Assembly: GCA_001829315.1 (NCBI GenBank)
Contig: MIAY01000031.1
Coordinates: 1 to 64,000, forward strand
Direction of reading: 5' to 3'
Origin: Spirochaetes bacterium GWE1_32_154
Lineage (GTDB): Bacteria; Spirochaetota; GWE2-31-10
Length of the DNA: 64,000 bases
Below are positions 54,024-63,674 of the stretch, piece by piece. A program made the position numbers and the translations under genes. How positions within the stretch are numbered: position 1 is the stretch's first letter; the number at the start of each line of letters is the position of its first letter. Under the pieces are notes generated by a model. It was not told the DNA's origin. It made no database searches and was given only the letters and a program-made list of their open reading frames with translations.

Positions 54024-54527
54024 TTATTCAGAATGTTTGTAAATAATAGTCATGTCTATGAGTTGATAGTTTAAATTTAAATGTAATATACAGTTATTTT
54101 CACTTTCATTCGTTCCCATATGTGTCTGAAACTCAGTAGAACTAACAACAACATCTCGGCGACGCTCAATAATCTCTTTAAGTAAACCTAAAATCACACC
54201 ATTTTTTAAAACAAGAAAAAGCCTTAATATATATCTTAAAATAGTAGCAAAACTAAATGAGTGAAACCTCAATCTTATAAATCGTATAACATCAAAATTA
54301 TACTCTCGAATTTTAATGGTAATATCCTCAGGAACCGAAACAGCCTCATCATTTAATCCAATACTATAAGGATTTTTAATTTCTTCATTAATATAAGGCA
54401 TCATAGTTTCAAAAATCCAATTAATTGCCCCTTCACGACTGCTGATATTCATCTTTTCCTTAAATTTATCAATCTCCTCGAGCAAAAAAACATCAATTTT
54501 AAAGTGAAATCGGTGAGTAGTATACAT
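54024..54527 (-). CDS. Hypothetical protein, possible DNA-binding start
   Basis: A 167-residue basic protein starting MYTTHRFHFKIDVFLLEEID. The first 50 residues (a strand followed by two helices, FKEKMNISSREGAINWIFE) could be a ribbon-helix-helix-like fold, which would make it a small DNA-binding protein; the rest is helical with many Arg and Phe (IRFIRLRFHSFSFATILRYIL). GGAGG precedes the ATG. It is alone between shikimate kinase and the DUF4097 pair. Not recognised with confidence. Confidence 0.65.
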   Translation of the reverse strand: MYTTHRFHFKIDVFLLEEIDKFKEKMNISSREGAINWIFETMMPYINEEIKNPYSIGLNDEAVSVPEDITIKIREYNFDVIRFIRLRFHSFSFATILRYILRLFLVLKNGVILGLLKEIIERRRDVVVSSTEFQTHMGTNESENNCILHLNLNYQLIDMTIIYKHSE

Positions 54528-54693
54528 TTTTATCCTCCATTGATATTAAAGGATAAAAAGTGAAAAACATGCGGCATTTAAAACAAAAAATAGCAATTTT
54601 TTTTCAAGATCACTACTTATATATCACAAAACATATTAATTAAATTGCCATGATTATTATTCAAATCTGCTAAATACACTCCCAATTCAGTAC

Positions 54694-55809
54694 TTAATTC
54701 CTGACTGAAACAGAACCGTTTTGCGTTGAAATAATCAGAGAAGGTCCTCCATTTCCCATTAAACCGAGTAGTTTATCATAATGCTTTTCGGTTACCACAA
54801 TAGATCTGCCTGTATTTATATTTCCCCGGGGATTATATATTTCTAATGAAGCATTAATTGAATTGTTAAACGAAACCGAAATATCACCATTATCGGTAGT
54901 TAACACAGTACCCGATTGCGGCATAGAATTAATATCTGCGGTTATACTTCCATTAACTGTTTTACATTTCATAACACCGCCAACATTAGAAAGTTTTATA
55001 CTTCCGTTTTCAGATTGCGCATCAATTAAACCGCTTACTCCCCTTACTCGTGTAAGTCCTTCAGAGATGCTGGTTTTTGCATTACCATTTAATCCACTTA
55101 TTTGTATAGAACCACTCATAACATGTATATACGCATCACCTGAGGAATTTATAAGTGTAATATCACCTCTATTTATTGTTGAATTAACAAACCCACTCAG
55201 GGTTTGTATAGTAATTTTACCACTTCTTAAATCAGAAACAAGATTTCCCTGAATATTAATAATTGATATTTTCCCCGTTGAAACAGTAAGACTGACATCT
55301 CCGATAATACCATCCAGAGAAATATCACCGTTATTGGTTGTTACCTTGAGTGAACCGGCAATATTTACTCCATTTACAGAACTGTTATTTGACACTATTG
55401 AAATTGCCCCGAAAACATCACGAAGGTCAACCAAACCATTATTACAAATAATGGTATTAATCTTTAATGAAACCGGTACTTTTATCTCAAGATATACAAA
55501 AACCTTTTCTTCGTCTATGGTATATTTTGTTTCAACAATTGTTTTATTCTTAACAGTGTCCTCACGAACTTCAAGCCTAACTTTCTCTATTTCGTTATTT
55601 CCCTGCCATGCCCAGGAAATCTTTTTCATAGTAATAATAACATCATTACGCTGATGACTCATTATTGAAACAGAACCATTCCGATTTATTATATTCAAAA
55701 CGGTGTCAGGGTTTATTGCATACGATTGTTCAGTAATTAATTGTGCTTCACTAAAAATATCCGGCACAGAGAAAACTGAAAATACCAGGATAAAAAACAA
55801 TACTTTCAT
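54694..55809 (-). CDS. Exported DUF4097 beta-strand-repeat protein
   Basis: About 371 residues from the ATG at 55809, which begins a clean signal peptide (KVLFFILVFSVFSVPDIFS, cut before EAQLI). The mature protein is a DUF4097-type beta-repeat array: short strands with Gly/Asn turns recur every 19-22 residues (GDISLDGIIGDVSLTVSTG, GSIQISGLNGNAKTSI, GSIKLSNVGGVMK). An upstream ATG at 55878 would overlap the neighbour gene and a hairpin, so it is rejected. DUF4097 proteins are exported and often sit near envelope-stress systems. It follows a similar lipoprotein, probably as one operon. Confidence 0.85.
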   Translation of the reverse strand: MKVLFFILVFSVFSVPDIFSEAQLITEQSYAINPDTVLNIINRNGSVSIMSHQRNDVIITMKKISWAWQGNNEIEKVRLEVREDTVKNKTIVETKYTIDEEKVFVYLEIKVPVSLKINTIICNNGLVDLRDVFGAISIVSNNSSVNGVNIAGSLKVTTNNGDISLDGIIGDVSLTVSTGKISIINIQGNLVSDLRSGKITIQTLSGFVNSTINRGDITLINSSGDAYIHVMSGSIQISGLNGNAKTSISEGLTRVRGVSGLIDAQSENGSIKLSNVGGVMKCKTVNGSITADINSMPQSGTVLTTDNGDISVSFNNSINASLEIYNPRGNINTGRSIVVTEKHYDKLLGLMGNGGPSLIISTQNGSVSVRN

Positions 55810-55821
55810 TAGTGCTGATAT

Positions 55822-55857
55822 TTTCAAAACGGGCTCTTTCAGGAGCCTGTTTTGAAA
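55822..55857 (-). promoter_or_regulatory. Long hairpin in the leader between the two DUF4097 genes
   Basis: TTTCAAAACGGGCTC and GGAGCCTGTTTTGAAA pair over about 15 bp with one G-U position and a 5-6 nt loop. It lies between the stop of the first DUF4097 gene (55865) and the start of the second (55809), with no U-run behind it, so it may adjust the ratio of the two proteins (attenuation or RNA protection) rather than end transcription. Confidence 0.5.
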
Positions 55858-55864
55858 TGGATTA

Positions 55865-56545
55865 TTATTTATTAACATCTATATTTCCGGTTGTTAATTT
55901 TAGATATATTGAATATGTTCCATTACCGGTTTCAGCTACAAAATTATTTGAAATGTTACCGGTAGTGACCTCTGTTCTAATCTTTTTATAATTCTCTGTT
56001 TTTACACTGGCTGTAATATTTCCGGTTGTTGATTGAATTGTACAATCATTTGTCAAATCCCATATCTCAGCAGAAATATTACCTGTCGTACATTTAACAT
56101 TTCCTGTATACTTTGTATTTAATACTTTAATATCCCCTGTTGTTGTTTCAATACCTGACGCTAATTCTCCGCCGTTAATAGTAATATTACCGGTGGTTAT
56201 CGTTGCTTTAATATTGATTGAAGCAGGAATTTTTATTTCATAATCGACAGAAACACCATTGCAATAATCTGGATACACCGTTTTAATAGAATAAGTTTCT
56301 TCATCAGTTATTGAAACAGTAACATCAGATGCATCATCTTTAAAGACTGCTTTTTTTGTTGCTTTTACTTCAATGTAATTGTTATCCCATTTTGTAATGT
56401 TTAGATTTCCCGTTGTATTTTCCACACTTATAGATTTTGTTGAAGTAAATGTTGATGTATAGGTATCTGTTGAAACCTCTTCCATTGTACATCCTGCCAA
56501 GAACAAAGTTACCATACCCACTAATAAACTATTTTTTATTGTCAT
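55865..56545 (-). CDS. DUF4097-like lipoprotein
   Basis: A 226-residue lipoprotein with lipobox FLAGC (Cys near residue 19) and a compact DUF4097-type repeat: TTGNITINGGELASGIETT, TTGDIKVLNTKYTGNVK, TTGNISAEIWDL, TTGNITASV, TTGNISNNF and TTGNIDVNK, each a TTGNI-started unit of about 16-24 residues. GGAGG precedes the ATG. First gene of the pair; divergent from the surface-repeat gene at 56.8 kb. Parallel beta-helix folding is inference. Confidence 0.85.
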   Translation of the reverse strand: MTIKNSLLVGMVTLFLAGCTMEEVSTDTYTSTFTSTKSISVENTTGNLNITKWDNNYIEVKATKKAVFKDDASDVTVSITDEETYSIKTVYPDYCNGVSVDYEIKIPASINIKATITTGNITINGGELASGIETTTGDIKVLNTKYTGNVKCTTGNISAEIWDLTNDCTIQSTTGNITASVKTENYKKIRTEVTTGNISNNFVAETGNGTYSIYLKLTTGNIDVNK

Positions 56546-56678
56546 TTCAGACCTCCATACAGAACATTAGCAAATTATGTGCCATTACACATAAGTCCCC
56601 TGAATATGCCAAATGTTACTATACTAATGCAGAATAATCCCCTATGTGGTAAAAATTCAATAACGGTATATATTAGTA

Positions 56679-56703
56679 CGACAATGTCGCCAAAATTGCG
56701 ACA
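56679..56703. promoter_or_regulatory. TGTCGC/GCGACA repeats in the divergent promoter region
   Basis: CGACA-A-TGTCG (56679-56689) overlaps TGTCGC-N7-GCGACA (56685-56690 and 56698-56703), giving three alternating copies of the same GCGACA half-site in a 246-bp divergent spacer between the DUF4097 lipoprotein and LA_2272-like genes. GC-rich half-sites stand out in very AT-rich sequence. Likely binding site of an unidentified regulator. Confidence 0.5.
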
Positions 56704-56790
56704 AAATACAGATAAAACAGATAATTCTCTAAGTCTTTTCAATAGCTATATCAGGCACGACATTTGCTTGTAATACTCAGGAGATATAAA

Positions 56791-58314
56791 ATGAATAGAA
56801 TATATGCACTTTGTTTATGTATTATCATGCTGAGCGGGTCACTCTTTGCAGAAGATATTATAGAAGATACGCTTGATGAGTCATCAAGAATTGAAAACTC
56901 ACTGGATGAAGTTGTAACTGAAGCGCAAGAGAAAACTTCAAAAAAGAAAGACTATAAAATCAAAAGAAAAACGGTAACTGAAAAAATCGATTTAAAAATA
57001 CTCGATAGAAATATGAAAAAATCATACTACATTTACTTTTTTGCCGGAGTCATTGTAGGTGATTTCACCCCCAATTTTGTTATCCAACCTTCATTAGCAT
57101 TTAACTGGAATAACAATTCAAGCCCGATTTATGGTATACAAACAACACTTGGTTTCAACTATGCAGGTTTGAAAAGCCCTGTTTATCTCGGTCAGAACTC
57201 ACTCGGGTTAAATCTATCACGATCCAACCTTTTTGTGGCACAAAATACACTTGGTGCAAACATTATGGGAGAAGATACAATTTTAGGCGGGTTCCAATCA
57301 TCTCTGGGGGCTAATATCAATTTGGTTAATACAAAAATTATGGGGATACAGAGTACGCTTGGTGCTAATATCCAGGCTAACTATTCAACCGTTGCCGGGG
57401 TTCAATCGTCACTTGGTATAAATACATTCGGTAATCACGGTGCTTTATATGGTATACAATCAACTCTCGGGGCTAACGTTTTCGGTAATTACTCAAAAAT
57501 ATATGGTATACAGACATCACTTGGTGCTAATATCCAGTCACACTACTCGGAAATGTTCGGTATTCAATCAACACTTGGTATTAATATACTGGGTAATTTC
57601 TCTAAATCATATGGTATGAGAACAAGTTTAGCAATAAATTATTTGGGTAAAAATGGTGATAGTGCAGGTTTGGAAACGGCATTACTTGGAAACATTAACA
57701 GATCGCGTTTTAGCGGGTTACAGACTTCATTAGGCTTTAATATTGTGAAAGACAGCTTTTCAGGGATTCAATCTACTTTAGGTATTAATGTAAACTCTCA
57801 TACAACAAAAGGTATTCAAGTATCACTTATCGGTAATAACAGTTCGACTTCTGTTCAGGGGCTTCAATGGTCATCTATTTTTAACACAACAAAACAGTTA
57901 TCCGGTGTGCAGATGGGGTTAATGAATGCAACTTTATTTGCATTTTCAATTAATCAGCTCTCATATATCAGCCAGAATGGAATGAGTTTCAGATCAATGC
58001 ATAATGCACAAAATATCTGGAGAAATGATCAGTATACTACTCCGCTTTACACAGCGTTAATTGTCACCAGTGCATTATTAAGCCCTTCATTAGTTAATGT
58101 TGCATCACAAAAAATGGATGGTTTACAATATGGAATTGTGAATGTTGCAGGACATGCCCGGGGAGTTCAAATCGGTTTAGTTAACTATGCAAAATCGTTA
58201 GCCGGTATTCAAATAGGATTAATCAATGTTGTCGGTTTACAAGGCGGGGCATTACCGTTTTTTCCAATATTAAATGTCGGAATTGGTAGTAGAACTCCTA
58301 AAAAAAGTTTATAA
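56791..58314 (+). CDS. LA_2272-type surface repeat protein
   Basis: A 507-residue exported protein from the ATG at 56791 (CAGGAG upstream; the frame to 56764 is discarded). Signal IYALCLCIIMLSGSLFAED, a Lys/Glu-rich linker (VTEKIDLKILDRNMKK), then about twelve repeats of roughly 19-22 residues with the core GIQSTLGANI or GIQTSLGANI, as in Leptospira LA_2272-family proteins; the last region (VQIGLVNYAKSLAGIQIGLINVVG) ends in the same GIQxGLxN pattern. Probably a repeated beta-structure at the cell surface. It leads a plus-strand run with the kinase and NtrC-type regulator nine bases downstream. Confidence 0.85.
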   Translation: MNRIYALCLCIIMLSGSLFAEDIIEDTLDESSRIENSLDEVVTEAQEKTSKKKDYKIKRKTVTEKIDLKILDRNMKKSYYIYFFAGVIVGDFTPNFVIQPSLAFNWNNNSSPIYGIQTTLGFNYAGLKSPVYLGQNSLGLNLSRSNLFVAQNTLGANIMGEDTILGGFQSSLGANINLVNTKIMGIQSTLGANIQANYSTVAGVQSSLGINTFGNHGALYGIQSTLGANVFGNYSKIYGIQTSLGANIQSHYSEMFGIQSTLGINILGNFSKSYGMRTSLAINYLGKNGDSAGLETALLGNINRSRFSGLQTSLGFNIVKDSFSGIQSTLGINVNSHTTKGIQVSLIGNNSSTSVQGLQWSSIFNTTKQLSGVQMGLMNATLFAFSINQLSYISQNGMSFRSMHNAQNIWRNDQYTTPLYTALIVTSALLSPSLVNVASQKMDGLQYGIVNVAGHARGVQIGLVNYAKSLAGIQIGLINVVGLQGGALPFFPILNVGIGSRTPKKSL

Positions 58315-58322
58315 TAACTTCT

Positions 58323-59630
58323 ATGATAAATTTAAATTTACTGTATTTTTTAAATCTTTTTTCAACTGGGTTACTTTTTATGACCGGGATTGCAGTGCTT
58401 TTTACCGGTCATAAAACTCTCAAACCGACGATACATTCTATATACTGGTTTATCAATTTTTGTGCCAGCCTTTTTTACAATCTTGAGTTTACTGGTACAT
58501 TAAAAATCGGTTTTTCACCTTCTTCATTTTTATATATGATTATTCCGCTACTTATGCTTGTTTATATCAATATAGTCCTACATCAGAAATTATCAGTGAA
58601 AATAATTGTCACTCTTGTTATTTTAATACCATTTATTGCATTAAAAGATACCATTATGTTATTTCAGATGTTTTATATTATAACTATCCTCATCGGAATT
58701 GTTGTGTATTCAATCTTTATTAATATCAACAACAAAAATCAGATAAAAAAGAATATCTACATCTTTTTATGGTGCCAGTTATCAATAATCGGCTATATAC
58801 CTTATATTATTATAAATATTATATTATCAGTGATGAAAAAATATCCAATACATCTTCAGGGTATTTTGCCTTTTTGTATAAGTATATCGGCATTGCTGAT
58901 TTATTTTCTCTACTACCGGTTCAGTCAGTTTTATACCAATGAAGATGTGAAAGAAAATCATATTCGTGAAAAAATGTCACTGATTGAAAAAATAGCAGCC
59001 AGTATCGTGCATGAAATAAAAAATCCGGTTGCTGCAATTCAATCATTAAATGAGCAACTACTCGAACGGCACAGTTCAATGAGTAATGAAAGCATTGAAA
59101 AATACCATACCATCATCGATAAAGATATTAAAAGAATAAAAACATTAGCTGACACATTTCTTAATACATTTAAGGATAAAGAAAGTGAAAATGACAATGA
59201 AATTGATATTTTTATCACTTTTCAATCTATAATTGATCTTATCAGGTTTGATTTATTAAAAAAAGAAGTTAACTTCAATGTTGATAAAAATCTGATTGGT
59301 ATAACAATACGCATTAATAATTATTATTTCAGACAGATATTTTTAAATCTCATATACAATTCAATTGAGGCAAACGCTAAAAACATTTCAATTTATGCAG
59401 AAAAATCAGGTTCTGACACTAAAATATATATTAAGGATGATGGAGAAGGAATTAAAATTCACAATATTTCAAAAGTCTTTATACCGTTTTTCACTACAAA
59501 ATCAGAAGGGACAGGGCTTGGTTTATCAATTTGTCAAAAAATAATTGAAAAATACAATGGTGAAATTAAACTGATTTCATCAGGAAAAGAAGGTACTTTA
59601 TTTTGTGTTCTATTAAGGAATAATGAATGA
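58323..59630 (+). CDS. Membrane sensor histidine kinase
   Basis: A 435-residue kinase with six to seven N-terminal TM helices in the first 205 residues and almost no periplasmic loop, so the signal is probably sensed within the membrane. HisKA His in AASIVHEIKNPVAA, N box LINLIYNSIEANA-like (FLNLIYNSIEANAKNI), DDGEGIK, and GTGLGLSICQ. The last four bases overlap the NtrC-type regulator gene (ATGA), a cognate pair. No strong ribosome site is seen at 58323. Confidence 0.93.
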   Translation: MINLNLLYFLNLFSTGLLFMTGIAVLFTGHKTLKPTIHSIYWFINFCASLFYNLEFTGTLKIGFSPSSFLYMIIPLLMLVYINIVLHQKLSVKIIVTLVILIPFIALKDTIMLFQMFYIITILIGIVVYSIFININNKNQIKKNIYIFLWCQLSIIGYIPYIIINIILSVMKKYPIHLQGILPFCISISALLIYFLYYRFSQFYTNEDVKENHIREKMSLIEKIAASIVHEIKNPVAAIQSLNEQLLERHSSMSNESIEKYHTIIDKDIKRIKTLADTFLNTFKDKESENDNEIDIFITFQSIIDLIRFDLLKKEVNFNVDKNLIGITIRINNYYFRQIFLNLIYNSIEANAKNISIYAEKSGSDTKIYIKDDGEGIKIHNISKVFIPFFTTKSEGTGLGLSICQKIIEKYNGEIKLISSGKEGTLFCVLLRNNE

Positions 59631-61024
59631 AACTATTAATTGTTGATGATGAAGAGTCTGTAAACTTTGCAATTTCCGAACTATTCATACAAGAAGGGTA
59701 TGAAGTTATATCTGCTTATTCTGCAGAAGAAGGAATAATAAAACTTGAACAGAATCAATGCGACATTGCAATTGTTGACTACAATTTACCCGGTATCAAT
59801 GGTATAGACCTTTTAACAATAATAAAAAAAAATTACAGTTCAATTCCTGTTATTCTAATCACTGCGTTTGGTTCTGAAAGTGTCGCGATAGAGGCAATAA
59901 AAAAAGGTGCATACGATTATATTTCTAAACCATTTGAAAACACAATGATACGAAATAGAATTAATAATATCAGAGAAAGCCTCACGCACAAAGTAAAATC
60001 AGAAACCGGTGATTTCGGTTATTATTTTTCACCGGTAATGAGTGCGATAATAAACAAAATTGAAACAGTGTCAAAAACAGATATTCCTATACTTATAACC
60101 GGCGAATCGGGAACAGGTAAAGAATTAATTGCAAAACTCTGTCATCATCATTCAGGTAGAAAAGGAAAGTTTATCAGCATTAATTGTTCTGCTATACCGG
60201 AAGGTTTAATTGAAAGCGAATTATTCGGAGCCGAAAAAGGTTCGTACACCGGGTCTCAAGGGTTAAAAATCGGTCTTTTTGAACAGGCTGATAATGGCAC
60301 ATTATTTCTTGATGAAATTGGTGAAATGCCAATCGGTCTTCAGGCAAAACTGTTACGGGTCATTCAGGAAAATGAAATAATGCGTGTCGGTTCGGCACAT
60401 GTCATAAAAATTAATGCACGGATTCTTGCTGCTACCAATATAAATATTGAAGACCGAATAAAAAATAATAATTTTAGAGAAGACTTATACTATAGACTTA
60501 ATGTTGTTCATCTGAAAGTGCCACCGCTTCGACAAAGAAAAACTGAAATAAAACATCTTGCAATGTCTTTTATAAATGACTTTAACAATAAATATCATAA
60601 AAACATTAAAGGATTTGACCCTGAACTTCTTGATGATATGATTAATTATCAATGGAAGGGAAATATACGGGAACTGAAAAATAAAATTGAACATGCAGTT
60701 ATTATTTGTAATAACGAATGGATCGGTTATGAAAGTCTTGTTTTTGAAGAACCCGCCGATACGCCGAATGGTAAAGTAGAAAATCATGCAGTACCATTTA
60801 ACAGCACACAAGACAACGGGTTTGATTTTGCAACTATTCCTGAAATGTATACCGAGGCAAAAAAACAATTTTCTGATATTTTTGATAAAAATTTCATCCT
60901 CTACCATCTTAATAAAAATGAATGGAATGTTAAAATGACGGCTGATAAAATCGGTTTGAGCCGGCAGGATTTATATAAGAAAATGAAGAAAGTCGGCATT
61001 AAAAAGAATGTTGAGTATTCGTAG
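59627..61024 (+). CDS. NtrC-family sigma-54-dependent response regulator
   Basis: A 465-residue regulator: receiver (Asp51 in AIVDYNLPGINGID, 1-118), AAA+ domain with Walker A GESGTGKELIAK, the sigma-54 loop written GSYTGS, FLDEIGEMP, YRLNVVHLKVPPLRQRK, and a Fis-type HTH (WNVKMTADKIGLSRQDLYKK). The loop differs from GAFTGA at three positions. It is the partner of the membrane kinase and may drive the LA_2272-like or DUF4097 genes; that link is inference from position. Confidence 0.94.
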   Translation: MKLLIVDDEESVNFAISELFIQEGYEVISAYSAEEGIIKLEQNQCDIAIVDYNLPGINGIDLLTIIKKNYSSIPVILITAFGSESVAIEAIKKGAYDYISKPFENTMIRNRINNIRESLTHKVKSETGDFGYYFSPVMSAIINKIETVSKTDIPILITGESGTGKELIAKLCHHHSGRKGKFISINCSAIPEGLIESELFGAEKGSYTGSQGLKIGLFEQADNGTLFLDEIGEMPIGLQAKLLRVIQENEIMRVGSAHVIKINARILAATNINIEDRIKNNNFREDLYYRLNVVHLKVPPLRQRKTEIKHLAMSFINDFNNKYHKNIKGFDPELLDDMINYQWKGNIRELKNKIEHAVIICNNEWIGYESLVFEEPADTPNGKVENHAVPFNSTQDNGFDFATIPEMYTEAKKQFSDIFDKNFILYHLNKNEWNVKMTADKIGLSRQDLYKKMKKVGIKKNVEYS

Positions 61025-61111
61025 GCTGAAATATTTTAGGGGAACCTCTAAAAACCCATCTTTAAAATTTCTACTTCGTCAAAAGAAATCCGGTATTTTT
61101 ATTTTTTACCC

Positions 61112-61779
61112 TCAGTATGTAAGAAAATCAATAATACTTAAACGTCTTATTCCCTGATAGTCATTTCCCCGGATTGTATTATCCATACTTAAAACATATT
61201 CAGGAGAATCATCTTTGATAGCAAGAAGCGGAGCAAATTCTCTTTTGACCGTCTCCTCTGATGCAAGAAGATATGTGACCTGAAAATATGTCTTTTCATT
61301 GTGTTTTGTCGCATTAAAATCTATTTCAGTACCATTCGATGCTCCAACAGAAACATTATATCCTCTGTAGAGAAGTTCCATATACACAACATTTTCAAGT
61401 ATCTGTGAAATTTTACCGGCTCTATATTTTAAATTTGAATGACACATACCAACATCATTGATGTAGTATTTATCATTTATTTCAAAAATTTTCTTTCCTT
61501 TTATGTCAAACCTGCTAATCTGATGAGCACTATAACAACTCTTGAAGTATTTTAAATAATTCCGGACAGTATCAACATACGTAGTGATTTTTTGAGATTT
61601 CATATATTTCGAAATAGTATGTGCTGTCACGAGATTGCCAATAGTATCAAATAAAAATTGAGCAATCTTTTCCAGTAAAAAAACATTTCTTACATTATAG
61701 CGTTTGACAATTTCTTTAAGAAGTATTGCATTATAAATGGACGGATCTTTTCAATATATTTCTGCCTTGCGATATCCAT
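61112..61779 (-). pseudogene. Decayed DUF4143 ATPase (ATPase core deleted)
   Basis: An ATG at 61779 starts MDIARQKYIEKIRP, the usual first residues of DUF4143 ATPases, but the reading frame then runs into a stop after about 30 codons. After a shift, the sequence resumes as IYNAILLKEIVKRYNVRN and VFLLEKIAQFLFDTIGN, then ISKYMKSQKITTYVDTV and ends with the nuclease-like tail (GTEIDFNATKHNEK). The Walker A, Walker B and sensor region, about 200 residues, is absent. A 172-codon open tail (61112-61630) remains but without a proper start. Clear gene decay by internal deletion. Confidence 0.88.
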
Positions 61780-62058
61780 AACACACTCCATGATTAAGAT
61801 TACACTATACATTTCCCGTAAATAATAATGAATTCAGGATATATCCTAAACATTCTTATAAAATCAGATTATTAAGTATATAGACGTTCACTATATCATT
61901 GCGATATACATAAAGGAAAGTTATACAATAAAAATTACCCCGCTTTATCACAATAATAAGAAAACCGCCGAATCCATGCTAATCCACCCAAATCAGTGTC
62001 ATCCGCATAAAAATTCTTATATCTGCGGCAATTCCTTTTCATACTCCAGGCTTAATTG

Positions 62059-63579
62059 TTAACGTAAACTATTAGAATTCCTCAACAAACCATCCCCAGT
62101 TTCATCATAAAACGAAAAATCCACCGCATTATTATTAGTATCAATACATGACTCATTTCTATGAACATAGTATCCGCCGGAAGTATTATAAACAGCCTCC
62201 CCCTCCGGTTTTAAAGCACTTCCATAACCTACCCTGTCAAGTTCAACATTGTCAGCATTCGTAATAACAACATGCCCTGATGTACCCGAAAAACCAAAAT
62301 CTCTTGTATTTACACAATCAGGAAAAGTATCGCCACGCCAATTACCCATCAGATATGATTTACCGCTTATTAAAACAAATCGCCCGGGTTGTATGGTATA
62401 CAGGTTTTCTGCAAAAATGAATTTATTGGACAATGTGATTCCTGAAGCAGCAGAATATTTTATTTTAAACCCGGATAAATCTATAGGCACTAATGAATTG
62501 TTAAACAAAATAACAAATTCATCATTTGCACCACCAGCTCCCGAACAGGCAAAACCATACATTATCAAACCGTCTCCATATAATTCATCATTTTCTTCTA
62601 TTGCTTCGGACTCTTCTATTACCCCGCCATTTGACACCGATATATATTTATCAAGAAACAACGAATCATGAAGTCTTGTTACTCTGAAAACGATAAAACG
62701 CTCAGCATCACGGTCAATTACCGAAACATCAAACGACTGACTGATTTCCACATTTTTACTTTGCACTATCCCAAATGTATAATTTTCCGGTATTGAATAT
62801 TCAAATCTGCCATCATCGAGGAGAATTTCTTTATTATCAGCATATATTTCATCAGAAAGGTATGAAAGTGGTATTAACCCTTTTCTATTAATCGTAATGG
62901 CACAATCAACATTCTTGTTATGGGCAGCTATCACCCTGAATTGTGAATTCGATTCCAAATCACACTTTGTTTCTTTAGTGATAATCTGTTGCTCATTACA
63001 ATAAAGAAGCACGCCTTCACGAATTTTAAAATCTAAAACCACTTCATTTAAATTTGCCTCTAGCGGAAGATAAAAAACATATTCATTACCACTCCGTTTG
63101 GCAGTATAATCATTTAAAATATACTGAGAACTATCTGCAACTATTATAAATGTTTCCGGTAAAAACATGGTATAGGAATCATAAATGACAGTGACATAAT
63201 AATTCCTTATTTTTTGTTCAGCATCAACAACCTGATATATGACCGTATCATAGAAATTAACAACCGATTCACCACTTATTTGTTCAATACCATTAATAAA
63301 AACAACTGCTTCATCAGATAATTGAAAGGATGGTATCAAAGCATCAATTGAAACAACATCTTCAATAGTTATGGTAATATTTTCACTATTAATTGTTCCA
63401 AAACAATCAGCCATTAAACCTTTATTATTACGCATCGTGAAAACAAAAGATGTACATACAACGGATGACTCGACAACTGCCTGAGTAATACCATTTGCAG
63501 TGACATTCCCATCTATTTTTTCAGTTATCGGTACACATGAAACCATGCAGACACACAAAATACATACATATTTTTTCAT
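62059..63579 (-). CDS. Lipoprotein with lamin-tail-like domain
   Basis: A 506-residue lipoprotein from the ATG at 63579 (GGAGG upstream). Lipobox MVSC near residue 15 in MKKYVCILCVCMVSCVP. The long N-terminal part (about 20-325) is beta-rich and resembles bacterial Ig-like or DUF5018-type repeats (VVFINGIEQISGESVVNF, IRNYYVTVIYDSY). A lamin-tail domain follows at about 345-470 (YGFACSGAGGANDEFVILFN, SLVPIDLSGFKIKYS, GHVVITNADNVELDRVGYG). Such domains often help proteins bind membranes or other surface proteins. Function unknown. Confidence 0.75.
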   Translation of the reverse strand: MKKYVCILCVCMVSCVPITEKIDGNVTANGITQAVVESSVVCTSFVFTMRNNKGLMADCFGTINSENITITIEDVVSIDALIPSFQLSDEAVVFINGIEQISGESVVNFYDTVIYQVVDAEQKIRNYYVTVIYDSYTMFLPETFIIVADSSQYILNDYTAKRSGNEYVFYLPLEANLNEVVLDFKIREGVLLYCNEQQIITKETKCDLESNSQFRVIAAHNKNVDCAITINRKGLIPLSYLSDEIYADNKEILLDDGRFEYSIPENYTFGIVQSKNVEISQSFDVSVIDRDAERFIVFRVTRLHDSLFLDKYISVSNGGVIEESEAIEENDELYGDGLIMYGFACSGAGGANDEFVILFNNSLVPIDLSGFKIKYSAASGITLSNKFIFAENLYTIQPGRFVLISGKSYLMGNWRGDTFPDCVNTRDFGFSGTSGHVVITNADNVELDRVGYGSALKPEGEAVYNTSGGYYVHRNESCIDTNNNAVDFSFYDETGDGLLRNSNSLR

Positions 63580-63674
63580 ACGGTAAACCTCCATTTTAAT
63601 TAATTCAATTTTTTTGTTTTTTCAACGCTCAATTTTTTAATTAATGATATAATTACGATTATTTGGAGTGAACA

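Noticed and set aside
61032-61056. Sequence TTTTAGGGGAACCTCTAAAA after the second NtrC-type gene
   Set aside because: The 9-bp arms leave a 2-nt loop and there is no U-run, so I do not call it a terminator; whether it repeats elsewhere cannot be seen here.
61112-61630. Tail frame of 172 codons as a complete small protein
   Set aside because: It starts at GTG in the middle of a DUF4143 sequence; the upstream frame holds the missing start and shows it is a fragment.
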